From contig JAGTQB010000003.1 of the NCBI GenBank assembly GCA_018396995.1, positions 1-32,255 on the forward strand: DNA of 32,255 nt, in the 5' to 3' direction. The position numbers were made by a program, and so were the translations under genes. Within the stretch, counting starts at the first letter, position 1; each line of letters starts with the position of its first letter. The notes beneath the pieces are model-generated. The model worked only from the letters and a program-made list of their open reading frames with translations. It was not told the origin of the DNA and made no database searches. Positions 16,173 to 24,144 of the stretch are shown here, piece after piece. The DNA is from Candidatus Bathyarchaeota archaeon. GTDB lineage: Archaea; Thermoproteota; Bathyarchaeia; Bathyarchaeales; DTEX01.

Positions 16173-16748
16173 CTAAATCCTTCTATAGTTTGGGTTATCG
16201 ATTAGTGTTGGTCTTCCACCTCTCTCAACTACAATTTTTGCGAAGCCTGTTCTCATTATAGTTTCATAGTCGTGGCCTGCATCTGACGGATATACTGCTA
16301 AGAAGACGAGTTCCGTTTTTCCAGTGTTTACGGCTCTATGGGCGAAGCCTGGTGGAACATAAACTACTGTTCCAGTCTCTATCTCCCCAACATTAAACGC
16401 CCCATTCTTATCTTGCATTAATATGAGCCCCTCACCGCTAACCCCAATATAGACCTCACCCGTCGTAACATTACTATGAAAGTGTCCTTTAGTAAAATGG
16501 TACTCGTCTCCTATCTTCCCAGGATAAATCACTGTGCATCCAACATTCAACTCGCCTCTTAATTCTCGGCTTATTTCATATACAACATAGATTAGTGGGT
16601 TTCTCCCGGAAGATAGAATTTCTTCAACGGCTTTCCTATCAATGAAGTAGTCTCGCATATCGCTTAGGTATCTTTCAATCTTACTTTCATATGGATAGAT
16701 TCCCCCTGAACCAAGTATCTTTGTGGTATAGGAGCCCCTATCCAGCAT
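16173..16748 (-). CDS. pgiA: Cupin-type glucose-6-phosphate isomerase
   Basis: Interconverts glucose-6-phosphate and fructose-6-phosphate in archaeal sugar metabolism. The metal site of the cupin family is complete: HFTKGHFH gives His 89 and 91, Glu98 lies in TTGEVYIG and His137 in PPGFAHRAVNTG (numbered from the ATG at 16748). These are almost the same positions as in the Pyrococcus enzyme. Length 191 fits. The frame opens at a TTG (16766), but the ATG at 16748 with GGAAGGA 6 nt upstream is better. It sits between pyrE and purF on the same strand. Confidence 0.93.
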   Translation of the reverse strand: MLDRGSYTTKILGSGGIYPYESKIERYLSDMRDYFIDRKAVEEILSSGRNPLIYVVYEISRELRGELNVGCTVIYPGKIGDEYHFTKGHFHSNVTTGEVYIGVSGEGLILMQDKNGAFNVGEIETGTVVYVPPGFAHRAVNTGKTELVFLAVYPSDAGHDYETIMRTGFAKIVVERGGRPTLIDNPNYRRI

Positions 16749-16798
16749 GCGGCATCCTTCCTTCAATGTGCCTAATATCGTTAACGTTACTTATTTCT

Positions 16799-17422
16799 CT
16801 AGCTCCTAACTTCTCTACAAGATCTAGTGTACGTAAGTATCCTTTCAGCTTCCTCAAAACTCATCTTACCAATACTTAACAATTTATTCACTATCTCTGA
16901 GATTGTCGTTATAGCCTCAACATTGTATCCTAAGGCTTCAAGTTTCTCTCTTCCACCCTGCTCCCTATCTACCACAACCATTATTGTGTCGATGACCCCT
17001 CCCTCCTCCTCAATAGGCTTTATACCTTCAACCTTCGACCTGCCGTCTGTCAGCACGTCGTCAAAAAATATGAAGCGTTCACCACGCCTAATCTCCCCAC
17101 CAACTATTCTGCCAGTCAAGCCATAGGTCTTTGTCTCCTTTCTCACAATTATACATGGCATCCTAAGAATGCTTGCCACACTGGGGAGAATTAATGCGCC
17201 CTTGAGCTCTATTGTCGCCAACTTATCTACCGCCCTCCTTTGAATTACCCCGCGTATTTTATCCGCAATTATCTTCACGACCCTCTCGAAATCCATTGGC
17301 GATGAGAGTAGCCAAGCCAAATCTATGTAGTATGGGCTCTCAACCCCAGACTTAAGGATAAACCTACCGAACTTGAGTGCACCGGAGTTGACTAGGCTCT
17401 CCGCAATAGCCGCCTCATCCAT
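16799..17422 (-). CDS. pyrE: Orotate phosphoribosyltransferase
   Basis: Makes OMP from orotate and PRPP in pyrimidine synthesis. The N-terminal substrate region GRFILKSGVESPYYIDL is typical. The central IELKGALILPSVAS is a variant of the flexible-loop region. The PRPP-binding loop FIFFDDVLTDGRSK is at about 117-130. Length 207 aa is close to the family. The frame extends to a TTG at 17443 that would overlap the JAMM gene; the ATG at 17422, 7 nt after that gene's stop, is preferred. Neighbouring pgiA and purF suggest a nucleotide/PRPP-related transcription unit. The C-terminal 25 residues are not typical of bacterial PyrE. Confidence 0.9.
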   Translation of the reverse strand: MDEAAIAESLVNSGALKFGRFILKSGVESPYYIDLAWLLSSPMDFERVVKIIADKIRGVIQRRAVDKLATIELKGALILPSVASILRMPCIIVRKETKTYGLTGRIVGGEIRRGERFIFFDDVLTDGRSKVEGIKPIEEEGGVIDTIMVVVDREQGGREKLEALGYNVEAITTISEIVNKLLSIGKMSFEEAERILTYTRSCREVRS

Positions 17423-17429
17423 AATTACC

Positions 17430-17810
17430 CTAATCCTCCACAATCCTGTATTTTAGCTTCTTTCCCTTACCATCTATCACAACCATGTTCTTTTCGCCCA
17501 TATACGGGTGGGCCACTATGATCATTATCTTGCCATAAAAGTTGTTTAGGTCTGCAGTGGATGGGGATAATATCCCTGAGGGGTGAGAGTGGGCGACACC
17601 TATAATTGAGAAGTCTAATGGAAGCATGTGTGGTGGAAAAGATGAGAAGCCATTACCGCGTATGCTTAGGGGCGGAATTAAAACCTCCTCAACCCTAATT
17701 ACATCCCCTTTAGCTTTACCCCTGAGGAGGAGTATCCCCTCCTTTGGGTGGCACATCTTAGCGTAGCTTAAAATGCTATCCATAACTGTTTTCCTTATTA
17801 AGACCTGCAT
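17430..17810 (-). CDS. JAMM/MPN+ metalloprotease (Mov34 family)
   Basis: Probable zinc isopeptidase that removes ubiquitin-like modifiers such as archaeal SAMPs. The complete JAMM signature is present: E24, H74 and H76 in AHSHPSG, S84 and D87 in SPSTAD, with the standard 10-residue gap between the second His and Asp. Length 126 matches stand-alone archaeal JAMM proteins. The ATG at 17810 lies 3 nt after the ligase stop and has GAGGAG upstream, so it is probably translated with ligase. No ubiquitin-like or E1-like gene lies in the window, so the substrate cannot be read from context. Confidence 0.9.
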   Translation of the reverse strand: MQVLIRKTVMDSILSYAKMCHPKEGILLLRGKAKGDVIRVEEVLIPPLSIRGNGFSSFPPHMLPLDFSIIGVAHSHPSGILSPSTADLNNFYGKIMIIVAHPYMGEKNMVVIDGKGKKLKYRIVED

Positions 17811-17813
17811 AGG

Positions 17814-19502
17814 TTACTCCTCACCATAAAACCTAGATTTCTTATAGAATTGACTCTCATATATTCTGCGCACCACTTCAATGGTATCCGCCTCCTCAGG
17901 GCCCTTGTCATCACGTATCCTTATGATCCTGGCGAAGCGAAGAGCCATACCAGACTCATACTTAGGGCTTCTCTGGATCTCGTTATAGGCAACCTCAACA
18001 ACTATCTTTGGCAAGACAATAACTTTATTGTCCTCCTCCTTAATCACTATTTTCTTAAGGCGTCTCGTCATTTCAGATATCTCCTCATCCGTTAACCCCT
18101 TGAAGGTTTTGCCAACTATCGTGAAGCCGTCCCCATCCCTGGCTGCTAGGTAATAGTCTGAGAGCCATCCATGCCTACGACCATAACCATACTCTGCGGC
18201 AACTATGACTAGGTCTAAGGGTGGAAGAGTCTCTTTAATTTTAAACCAATGCCTCCCCCTCACCCCAGGCATGTATGGACTATCTAACCTCTTCGCCATG
18301 AGCCCCTCGTGCCCCTCCTCAACGGCGGCTTTAAGGAAGGCCTCAGCCTCACTTAGACTACTGGTTATCATCTGCTTTGTTAATGGTATGCTGCCAGCGA
18401 TATCCCTAAGTATTTCTCTGCGCTCAACATACTGCTTTCCAATCATGCTCTCCCCATTGAGGTATAGGACATCAAATAAGTATAATTCTACTGGTATGCT
18501 CTCTGCAATTTTGTCTATTTCATGAACCCTCTTAAATCTGCGCATTAAGTGTTGGAAAGGCATGGGCTTTGAGTCCTCGCCGACAGCTATAACCTCGCCC
18601 TCTAGAATTGCCTCCCTCGCCCTCAATTCATCCCTGATGAGACCAACAATTTCTGGAAGACTTCTAGTCACATCCGTTAGCCTTCGGCTGAATATCCTGA
18701 TCTCCCCATTAGACATATGTATCTGGACCCTGGCTCCATCCAGCTTATATTCTAGAGCAGTTTTGCCACCATGCTCCTCAAAAACCTCTTTTAGGCTGGC
18801 GGCCATTTGCGCGAGCATCGGCTTAATCGGCCTAAAAATCTTAAACCCTAAATTTATCACGCCGCTCTTGCCATACTTCTTGCATAAATATGCTACCTCG
18901 CTTATGTCTCCAGTAACCATGGAAGCTAGTTGGACGTCTCTCAATGGTATTGAGAATGCTTCGGCGACAGCGTTCTCCATAAGCCCCTCCTGGAAACCTG
19001 TTCTCATCTCACCTATAATTATCTTGGTGAGATACTTTGCCTCTGATGGTGTGGCCCTGCTGAATAGCGCCTCTAACAACCTTTCCTTCTTCTCTCTAGA
19101 GCCCTCGCCCCTTGCCTCACTTATCCCCTCAAATATTTTCCTTACCTCGAGTATGGTTAATGGACTTTCAAGTAATGTGGCCTGCTTATTGGCCGCCCTC
19201 CTCCTCTCAAAAACCGCCTGTACCGCTGCACCCACATCTCCAGTAGCCCTGAAGGCTTGGTGGAATGCTGACCAATGGGATCCGGCTAAGCGGCTTATAA
19301 CCCTACTCAACGTCGTCCAGCTGACGTTTAATGTTCTGGTGTCATATTTTGGGAAAGCCCTGCCAAGCATCATTGAGACGGCTGGCTCAATCTCCTCCTC
19401 ACTTAAACCCTTCAAGAAATCTGAGACGAGGGAGACCATCAAGTTGCGTCTAGTTGTCTTCTCAAGCTTTTCACAGAGCTCTACAAGAGATTTAAACTTC
19501 AT
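17814..19502 (-). CDS. lig: ATP-dependent DNA ligase
   Basis: Seals nicks in DNA replication and repair. The N-terminal DNA-binding domain (about 1-220) is followed by the adenylation domain with the catalytic lysine in EYKLDGARVQIH (K253 from the ATG). Further motifs are FSRRLTDVTRSLPE, ILEGEVIAV and the motif IV-V segment EGLMAKRLDSPYMPG with WFKIK. The C-terminal OB fold carries the RFARIIRIRDDKGP segment. Length 562 is normal for archaeal Lig. The frame also opens with GTG at 19514. The ATG at 19502 has GTGA 8 nt upstream. First gene of the ligase-JAMM-pyrE-pgiA-purF run. Confidence 0.96.
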   Translation of the reverse strand: MKFKSLVELCEKLEKTTRRNLMVSLVSDFLKGLSEEEIEPAVSMMLGRAFPKYDTRTLNVSWTTLSRVISRLAGSHWSAFHQAFRATGDVGAAVQAVFERRRAANKQATLLESPLTILEVRKIFEGISEARGEGSREKKERLLEALFSRATPSEAKYLTKIIIGEMRTGFQEGLMENAVAEAFSIPLRDVQLASMVTGDISEVAYLCKKYGKSGVINLGFKIFRPIKPMLAQMAASLKEVFEEHGGKTALEYKLDGARVQIHMSNGEIRIFSRRLTDVTRSLPEIVGLIRDELRAREAILEGEVIAVGEDSKPMPFQHLMRRFKRVHEIDKIAESIPVELYLFDVLYLNGESMIGKQYVERREILRDIAGSIPLTKQMITSSLSEAEAFLKAAVEEGHEGLMAKRLDSPYMPGVRGRHWFKIKETLPPLDLVIVAAEYGYGRRHGWLSDYYLAARDGDGFTIVGKTFKGLTDEEISEMTRRLKKIVIKEEDNKVIVLPKIVVEVAYNEIQRSPKYESGMALRFARIIRIRDDKGPEEADTIEVVRRIYESQFYKKSRFYGEE

Positions 19503-19560
19503 AGTAAATTTCACATGTTTTACCCGTTTCCTTGGTAGGCAGAGCTATTTAAGGCTGAGG

Positions 19561-20478
19561 CTATGACCAAATTTTATTTATCTCTTCCTGTATCTCCTTC
19601 TTTCTCCTTTCATACTCTTCGATACCTATCTCGCCAACCTTATACCTCACTTGAAGAGTCTCAATTTCCTCCTTAAGCTCCCTCTCTCTTTCCCTCTTAT
19701 CCCTTATAAGTGACTCGAGGAAGGCTATTGTTTCCTCAACATCAAGTTTAACAGCATTAAGCAGATCGCCCGAGATCTTTCCATCATTAACCATGCCCTT
19801 TATGGCCTCGTAAGTTACCTTCAAATCATCTGCCATACTCTTTATCTCGCTTGGAGTCTTATCGCCCAACAATTTCTCAAGGCGATCTAGGCAAACCTTA
19901 ATGTTCCTAGCCATTAACTCTAATTCCCTCTGTTCGCTCTTAAGCTTCTCAGACCTCTGCGAGAAGGTGTTAAGATCCACCTCACCAATTTTGTAGCGCA
20001 CTGAGAGCTCCTCAATACTTAACGCCACCTCATTCAGGCGTTTATTGACATCCTCAAGCTTCCTCCTAAACTCCTCAAGCTTACGAACCCTCGTGTTTAG
20101 GAGATCGTTCAGCTTACCGCTATACTCATTATAAAGCTTTAAAAAGATTTTTTCTGAGACCTCGCCGGATTGGAGGAGCTTAAAGAGGGCGATTTTCCTC
20201 AAATATAGTGTTGAGATGCTCGACATCATGTTTGCCACTTCTCCCTCAAGCCCAATTGGTGGTGCTGTGGGCTGTGTTGGCGGTGGAACAAGGGGTGGAG
20301 CTGGTGGGGGAACCTCCTTAGGCTGTGGTCTTTCTAAGCGAGGTTGCTGCATCGATGGTAGTGGTGAGCCACATTGAATGCAATATTTCATTGCCGGAAC
20401 CATTTTACCGCACTTAGGACATTTAATGCGTACTTCGCTAGAACCCGAAGACATAAGGATATTCTCCTTTAACCTCAT
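19561..20478 (-). CDS. Zinc-ribbon protein with Pro-rich linker and repeated coiled-coil hairpins
   Basis: Not assigned to a known family. An N-terminal zinc ribbon uses Cys 20, 23, 33 and 36 (CPKCG and CIQCG). A proline-rich linker spans about 46-75. The rest is charged helix with four related turn motifs: QSGEVS near 103, YKIGEVD near 162, NDGKIS near 231 and YKVGEIG near 279. Each is followed by an aromatic or aliphatic residue and a basic helix, which suggests repeated helical hairpins. No membrane segment or signal peptide. The ATG at 20478 is used. An internal ATG at 20454 with AAAGGAGAA upstream is an alternative. It lies between the TGS GTPase and ligase genes. A scaffold or adaptor role is only a guess. 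Confidence 0.85.
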   Translation of the reverse strand: MRLKENILMSSGSSEVRIKCPKCGKMVPAMKYCIQCGSPLPSMQQPRLERPQPKEVPPPAPPLVPPPTQPTAPPIGLEGEVANMMSSISTLYLRKIALFKLLQSGEVSEKIFLKLYNEYSGKLNDLLNTRVRKLEEFRRKLEDVNKRLNEVALSIEELSVRYKIGEVDLNTFSQRSEKLKSEQRELELMARNIKVCLDRLEKLLGDKTPSEIKSMADDLKVTYEAIKGMVNDGKISGDLLNAVKLDVEETIAFLESLIRDKRERERELKEEIETLQVRYKVGEIGIEEYERRKKEIQEEINKIWS

Positions 20479-20573
20479 TTTCCTAATCCCCAGCGGGGCA
20501 AATATACTTAGCGCCTAAATAATTATAAGTGTTGATAATATGGAGAAGATTACATATTTCTTATCGCCGAACC

Positions 20574-21746
20574 CTAATAATGTATCTCCACTATGTCCCC
20601 ATCCTCTAAAATATGTGTTGGCCCAACGCGCTCACCAGGATATTTTGCGCTTGGTCCCCATATGCGGGCATACTTAAAGTTTTTATATATTTCAGAGTGC
20701 AGCTCCCTCGCAACTTCTATCACACTTGTCCCACTTTTAACGACAAGAGGTTTCGTCGACGGTTCCCTTGACGACGGCTCCTTCGTGTAAACCCTTATAA
20801 TTCCTAAAACCCTAAATATATTTTCGCCGATTTTCTTGAGGCCTTCTCCACTAGTACATGAGACCGCTAGGAGAGGGATTTTAAACCTCATTACCTCGCC
20901 CTCTAATAAAGCCATTTTCTCTTTCGCGCCCGGAAGATCGAGTTTATTGGCGACGACTATTGTCGGCTTATAGACGCTGTGTGAGAATATTGCATCCTCG
21001 ATGTTATCAAGTGTTACCTTGCCGCTTATCTTTAAAACAGCTGATGTAATCCTATAGCTTTCAAGTAGGTTCTTAACATCCTCATAGGTGCAGTCGGCAA
21101 GTGTGCCGCCGCCCACAATCTGTATGCCTACGCCATGAGCCCTTCTAATTATCTCAACCTCGCCCTCAGGCCTTCTGATCAGTATTCCAGCCTTATCCAA
21201 TTCAGACTGAACCATATAAAACTGCCCAACCGGGTCCTCTGATAGATCAACCATTATCATTAAGCCGTCGGAGTTGCGCGCTAGGCTGAGTATCTGCAGC
21301 CCATTCATTCTCCCCTCAGATGCTCCCTCAACTATCGCCGGAGCCTCAACAAGCTGAAATTGTATATCTTCATACTGGAGCATTCCGGGGACTGGTCTCT
21401 GTGTTGTGAAGGGGAGTGGGCTTACTTCTGGCTTAGCGTTGGTGACGGCGGCTAACAAGCTACTCTTACCCACGTTTGGCGGGCCTAAAATGACTATCTG
21501 CCCAGCCCCCTCCTTTGGTATTGCGAAGCCAGCTCCGCTACCCTTCCTCCTAGCCTTAGACCTCTCGAGTTCGCGTTCGAGTTCAGCTATCCTACGCCTA
21601 ATATTCGCAACTAGCTTGCTGGTCCCCTTATGCTTTGGGACTAATGAGAGGAATTCTCGCATCAGCCTTATTTTCTCTTCTGGGGAGCGAGCTGCTACAA
21701 CCTCAGCCCACTTGGCTCTGGCCTCAGCTGGTAAATTTGTAACCAT
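20574..21746 (-). CDS. Obg/DRG-related GTPase with C-terminal TGS domain
   Basis: Archaeal relative of DRG/Rbg ribosome-associated GTPases. A charged helical N terminus (about 1-70) precedes the G domain: G1 GPPNVGKSS at 88-96, G2 region PFTTQRPVPG near 112-121, G4 NKLD at 267-270 and SCTSGEG as G5. The TGS domain fills about 315-390 and ends with EDGDIVEIHY. The G3 position reads VEAPAIVEGA instead of the usual DxPGxxEGA, so the Asp and Gly of DxxG are both changed. This may alter Mg2+/hydrolysis behaviour. Length 390 is normal. The start ATG has GAGGAGAGG upstream and the promoter carries two AGCGCT palindromes. Confidence 0.92.
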   Translation of the reverse strand: MVTNLPAEARAKWAEVVAARSPEEKIRLMREFLSLVPKHKGTSKLVANIRRRIAELERELERSKARRKGSGAGFAIPKEGAGQIVILGPPNVGKSSLLAAVTNAKPEVSPLPFTTQRPVPGMLQYEDIQFQLVEAPAIVEGASEGRMNGLQILSLARNSDGLMIMVDLSEDPVGQFYMVQSELDKAGILIRRPEGEVEIIRRAHGVGIQIVGGGTLADCTYEDVKNLLESYRITSAVLKISGKVTLDNIEDAIFSHSVYKPTIVVANKLDLPGAKEKMALLEGEVMRFKIPLLAVSCTSGEGLKKIGENIFRVLGIIRVYTKEPSSREPSTKPLVVKSGTSVIEVARELHSEIYKNFKYARIWGPSAKYPGERVGPTHILEDGDIVEIHY

Positions 21747-21773
21747 CCTCTCCTCATAAAAGAGATGCTTATG

Positions 21774-21795
21774 AGCGCTCTATATTTTTAGCGCT
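21774..21795. promoter_or_regulatory. TATA box flanked by two AGCGCT palindromes
   Basis: AGCGCT occurs at 21774-21779 and again at 21790-21795, 16 bp apart, with an A/T-rich core between them that reads AAAAATATAG on the minus strand. The core is correctly placed as the TATA box of the TGS GTPase gene (start at 21746). Symmetric sites on both sides of a TATA box look like an operator where a dimeric regulator could block TBP. Which regulator is unknown. Confidence 0.45.
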
Positions 21796-21856
21796 TAACA
21801 TGGCATGGTAATGATTAAATACATGTCTCTTTTAAGGATAATCTTCGGAGAGGGGT

Positions 21857-22501
21857 TTGGATAAAACATATGTGAAGGTTATTTTTCAGCCGGACTTAAA
21901 GAACCCTGTTGTGGTGGCTAGTTTCCCCGGGGTTGGTGGGGTCGGGGTTACTGCCACGAGACTTCTAGTAGACTTTTTAGATGCGAAATTGTTTGCGGAG
22001 CTCTACTCTCCGCTCCTCCCAGACTACACTCCTGTTAACCCTGACGGTTTATGCAGCCTACTAAAATACGACTTCTATGCTTCCATCGAGAGGAATATAG
22101 TGGTGCTTATAGGTGAGGAGCAACCGCCGCCAGACGACATCCCAGCATACTATGATTTATGTGGTGAGATCTTAGACTTTATGGAGAACATTAATTGTGC
22201 AATTATATTTACAGTGGATGGAATCCCAACACTATATCCCCAAAGGACGGTTTACGTTGCAGGGACATCAAAGAGAATTATATTGGAGTGTGTTGATATG
22301 GGGGCCAAAGTATACGCAGATGGAAGAATAATTGGTCTGCCCGGCCTTCTCCTAGGGCTGGCTAAGCTCCGCGGCATTGAGGGAGCATGCATCCTTACCC
22401 CGGTAACAGACCTTATTTCAGATAAAGCTGCCGCCTTCAACGCATATAATTTCTTAAGGAAGATCCTCGGCCTTGGCCTTGAAAAAACTATATGGGGTTA
22501 G
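21857..22501 (+). CDS. PAC2-family protein (proteasome assembly chaperone-like)
   Basis: A 214-residue soluble protein of the archaeal PAC2 family, related to eukaryotic proteasome assembly chaperones; archaeal members are little studied. Family features seen are the N-terminal PVVVASFPGVGGVG segment, VVLIGEEQPPP after the second strand, VDGIPTLYPQRTVYVAG, and the late GRIIGLPGLLLGLAKLRGI stretch. The TTG at 21857 has GGAGAGG close upstream; a GTG 15 nt later is the alternative. Its stop overlaps the 3' end of gatB by 14 nt in convergent orientation. It diverges from the TGS GTPase gene. Confidence 0.88.
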   Translation: MDKTYVKVIFQPDLKNPVVVASFPGVGGVGVTATRLLVDFLDAKLFAELYSPLLPDYTPVNPDGLCSLLKYDFYASIERNIVVLIGEEQPPPDDIPAYYDLCGEILDFMENINCAIIFTVDGIPTLYPQRTVYVAGTSKRIILECVDMGAKVYADGRIIGLPGLLLGLAKLRGIEGACILTPVTDLISDKAAAFNAYNFLRKILGLGLEKTIWG

Positions 22502-23963
22502 CCCCCCTCCTAATCTCTTCGATCTTCTCTCTCACTATCTTATTTGCGAGGGCTGGGTCGGCTTTACCCCTTGTTAACCTCATGAGCTGCCCTATGAGGT
22601 AGTGTACGGCTTTTTCATCGACTAATGCGTCTTTAACAGCCTTGGGGTTCTCAGCAAAGACTTTGTCCACTAGGGCCCTCAAAGCTCCCTCATCAGAGAT
22701 TTTTATTAACCCCTCCTCCTCAACTATTCTCCTCGGATCCTTCCCAGATACAATCATTATCGGGAGAATTTTCTTCGCTATTTTTCCGCTTATAACCCCC
22801 TCATCGATTAAGCGTATCATATCCACGAGCAGTTGTGGTGTCAGTTTTGACTCATGTAGTTCAAGGTTATTCTCATATAAATAGCGGAGAACATCACTCA
22901 TCATCCAATTGCTTATCTCCTTAGGCTTATTATACAATTTGACACATTCCTCGAAGAAATCTGCCATCTGCTTTGAGCTGACGAGTACTTCAGCATCATA
23001 TTTAGGAAGACCGTATGTGCTCATAAAGCGTTTAACCCTCTCATCCGGGAGCTCCGGCATCCTAGACCTAATCTCCTCAACCATCTCCTTAATTATAACT
23101 ACTGGGACAAGGTCTGGCTCAGGAAAGTATCTGTAATCCTGCTCCTCCTCCTTAACCCTAAGGGATATCGTTATTCTACGCATCTCATCCCAATGCCTAG
23201 TCTCCCGCTTAACGGTAACACCCTTCTCAATTAAACCCCTCTGCCTAACAATCTCAAAGTTAAGCGCCCTCTCAACCTCCTTAAATGAAGTTATATTTTT
23301 CACCTCAACCCTTGTTCCACCAGCCAGCGAGATATTTGCATCGCAGCGCATTGAGCCCTCAAGGCTGCCATCAAATATTCCGAGGTGCTCAAGAATACTC
23401 CTTAGCTTCTGGAGGAAGAGCCTAGCCTCCCTTGGGGAGCTCATATCCGGCTCTGTGACTATTTCGAGAAGGGCTATACCGGACCTATTATAGTCCACTA
23501 ATGTATAGGGCGACTTATCTATTGGACCAATATGGATGAGACGTCCAGGATCCTCTTCTAAATGAACTCTACTTATACGAATCTTTTTTGTCTGCCCTTG
23601 GTTCTCAATATATAAATAGCCATTAACGGCTAATGGAACCCCGCCAGCCTTATCATACTGGGTTATCTGGAAATTCTTTGGGAGATCTGGATAAAAATAA
23701 TTCTTTCTGAAGAAGATCATTCTCTCCGATATCTTGCAGTTTAATGCGAGGGCCGCCATAATGGCATATTCAATAGCCTTCTCGTTTAGAACCGGTAAGG
23801 CTCCAGGCAATCCCAAACAGACTGGGCAGACCAATGTGTTTGGCTCCTTACCCCTATAATCAGCTGAGCAGCTACAGAAGAGCTTGGTCTTAAGACTAGT
23901 TAGCTGCACGTGAACCTCAAGACCTATCTTAATGCTCTCCTCAATAGTTTGCATGACAACCAT
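22488..23963 (-). CDS. gatB: Asp-tRNA(Asn)/Glu-tRNA(Gln) amidotransferase subunit B
   Basis: Subunit of GatCAB that recognises the mischarged tRNA and phosphorylates its acyl group before amidation. In archaea, which also have GatDE, it mainly supplies Asn-tRNA. Visible signatures: IGLEVHVQL near the N terminus, the zinc site CSCSADY with CPVCLGLPG, FYPDLPKNFQITQYD, VHLEEDPGR, DYNRSGIALLEIVTEPD and YRYFPEPDL. The C-terminal YqeY-like tail domain ends EIRRGANPI. Length of about 491 is normal. The frame extends to an ATG at 24008, but that overlaps a TATA box (24005-24014), so the ATG at 23963 (or 23954) is preferred. gatA and gatC are not in the window. Confidence 0.95.
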   Translation of the reverse strand: MVVMQTIEESIKIGLEVHVQLTSLKTKLFCSCSADYRGKEPNTLVCPVCLGLPGALPVLNEKAIEYAIMAALALNCKISERMIFFRKNYFYPDLPKNFQITQYDKAGGVPLAVNGYLYIENQGQTKKIRISRVHLEEDPGRLIHIGPIDKSPYTLVDYNRSGIALLEIVTEPDMSSPREARLFLQKLRSILEHLGIFDGSLEGSMRCDANISLAGGTRVEVKNITSFKEVERALNFEIVRQRGLIEKGVTVKRETRHWDEMRRITISLRVKEEEQDYRYFPEPDLVPVVIIKEMVEEIRSRMPELPDERVKRFMSTYGLPKYDAEVLVSSKQMADFFEECVKLYNKPKEISNWMMSDVLRYLYENNLELHESKLTPQLLVDMIRLIDEGVISGKIAKKILPIMIVSGKDPRRIVEEEGLIKISDEGALRALVDKVFAENPKAVKDALVDEKAVHYLIGQLMRLTRGKADPALANKIVREKIEEIRRGANPI

Positions 23964-24004
23964 CTTTAGATTAATGGGTCTGAGAGATAAGAAAACTAAA
24001 AGTG

Positions 24005-24014
24005 TCATATAAAG
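24005..24014 (-). promoter_or_regulatory. TATA box of gatB
   Basis: The minus strand reads CCTTTATATG. The expected start site near 23984 leaves a leader of about 20 nt before the ATG at 23963 and argues against the upstream ATG at 24008. Confidence 0.4.
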
Positions 24015-24060
24015 GTAGTTCTAACGGACACATAGGGCTCCATGTGGGGCAAAGAAGATA

Positions 24061-24084
24061 TCTATAGTGGATTCTATAGTGGAT
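24061..24084. repeat. Perfect 12-bp tandem repeat (TCTATAGTGGAT x2)
   Basis: TCTATAGTGGAT occurs twice with no gap (24061-24072, 24073-24084). It ends 9 nt before the TATA-like sequence AAAAATATAG of the downstream MFS gene. It could be a pair of regulator sites or a simple slippage duplication. Confidence 0.6.
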
Positions 24085-24093
24085 AACAGAGTG

Positions 24094-24103
24094 AAAAATA
24101 TAG
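24094..24103 (+). promoter_or_regulatory. TATA-like box of the MFS gene
   Basis: AAAAATATAG lies about 50 nt before the chosen ATG at 24145, with an expected start site near 24125. This supports the internal ATG over upstream starts in the same frame. Confidence 0.4.
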
Positions 24104-24144
24104 TTGTGCTAAGGCTGAATTTAGCTATATGGCAAGTGAATGTT

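Noticed and set aside
18562-19566. Long plus-strand frame of 334 codons
   Set aside because: It lies wholly opposite the DNA ligase gene, whose motifs are unmistakable; the antisense frame shows no domain.
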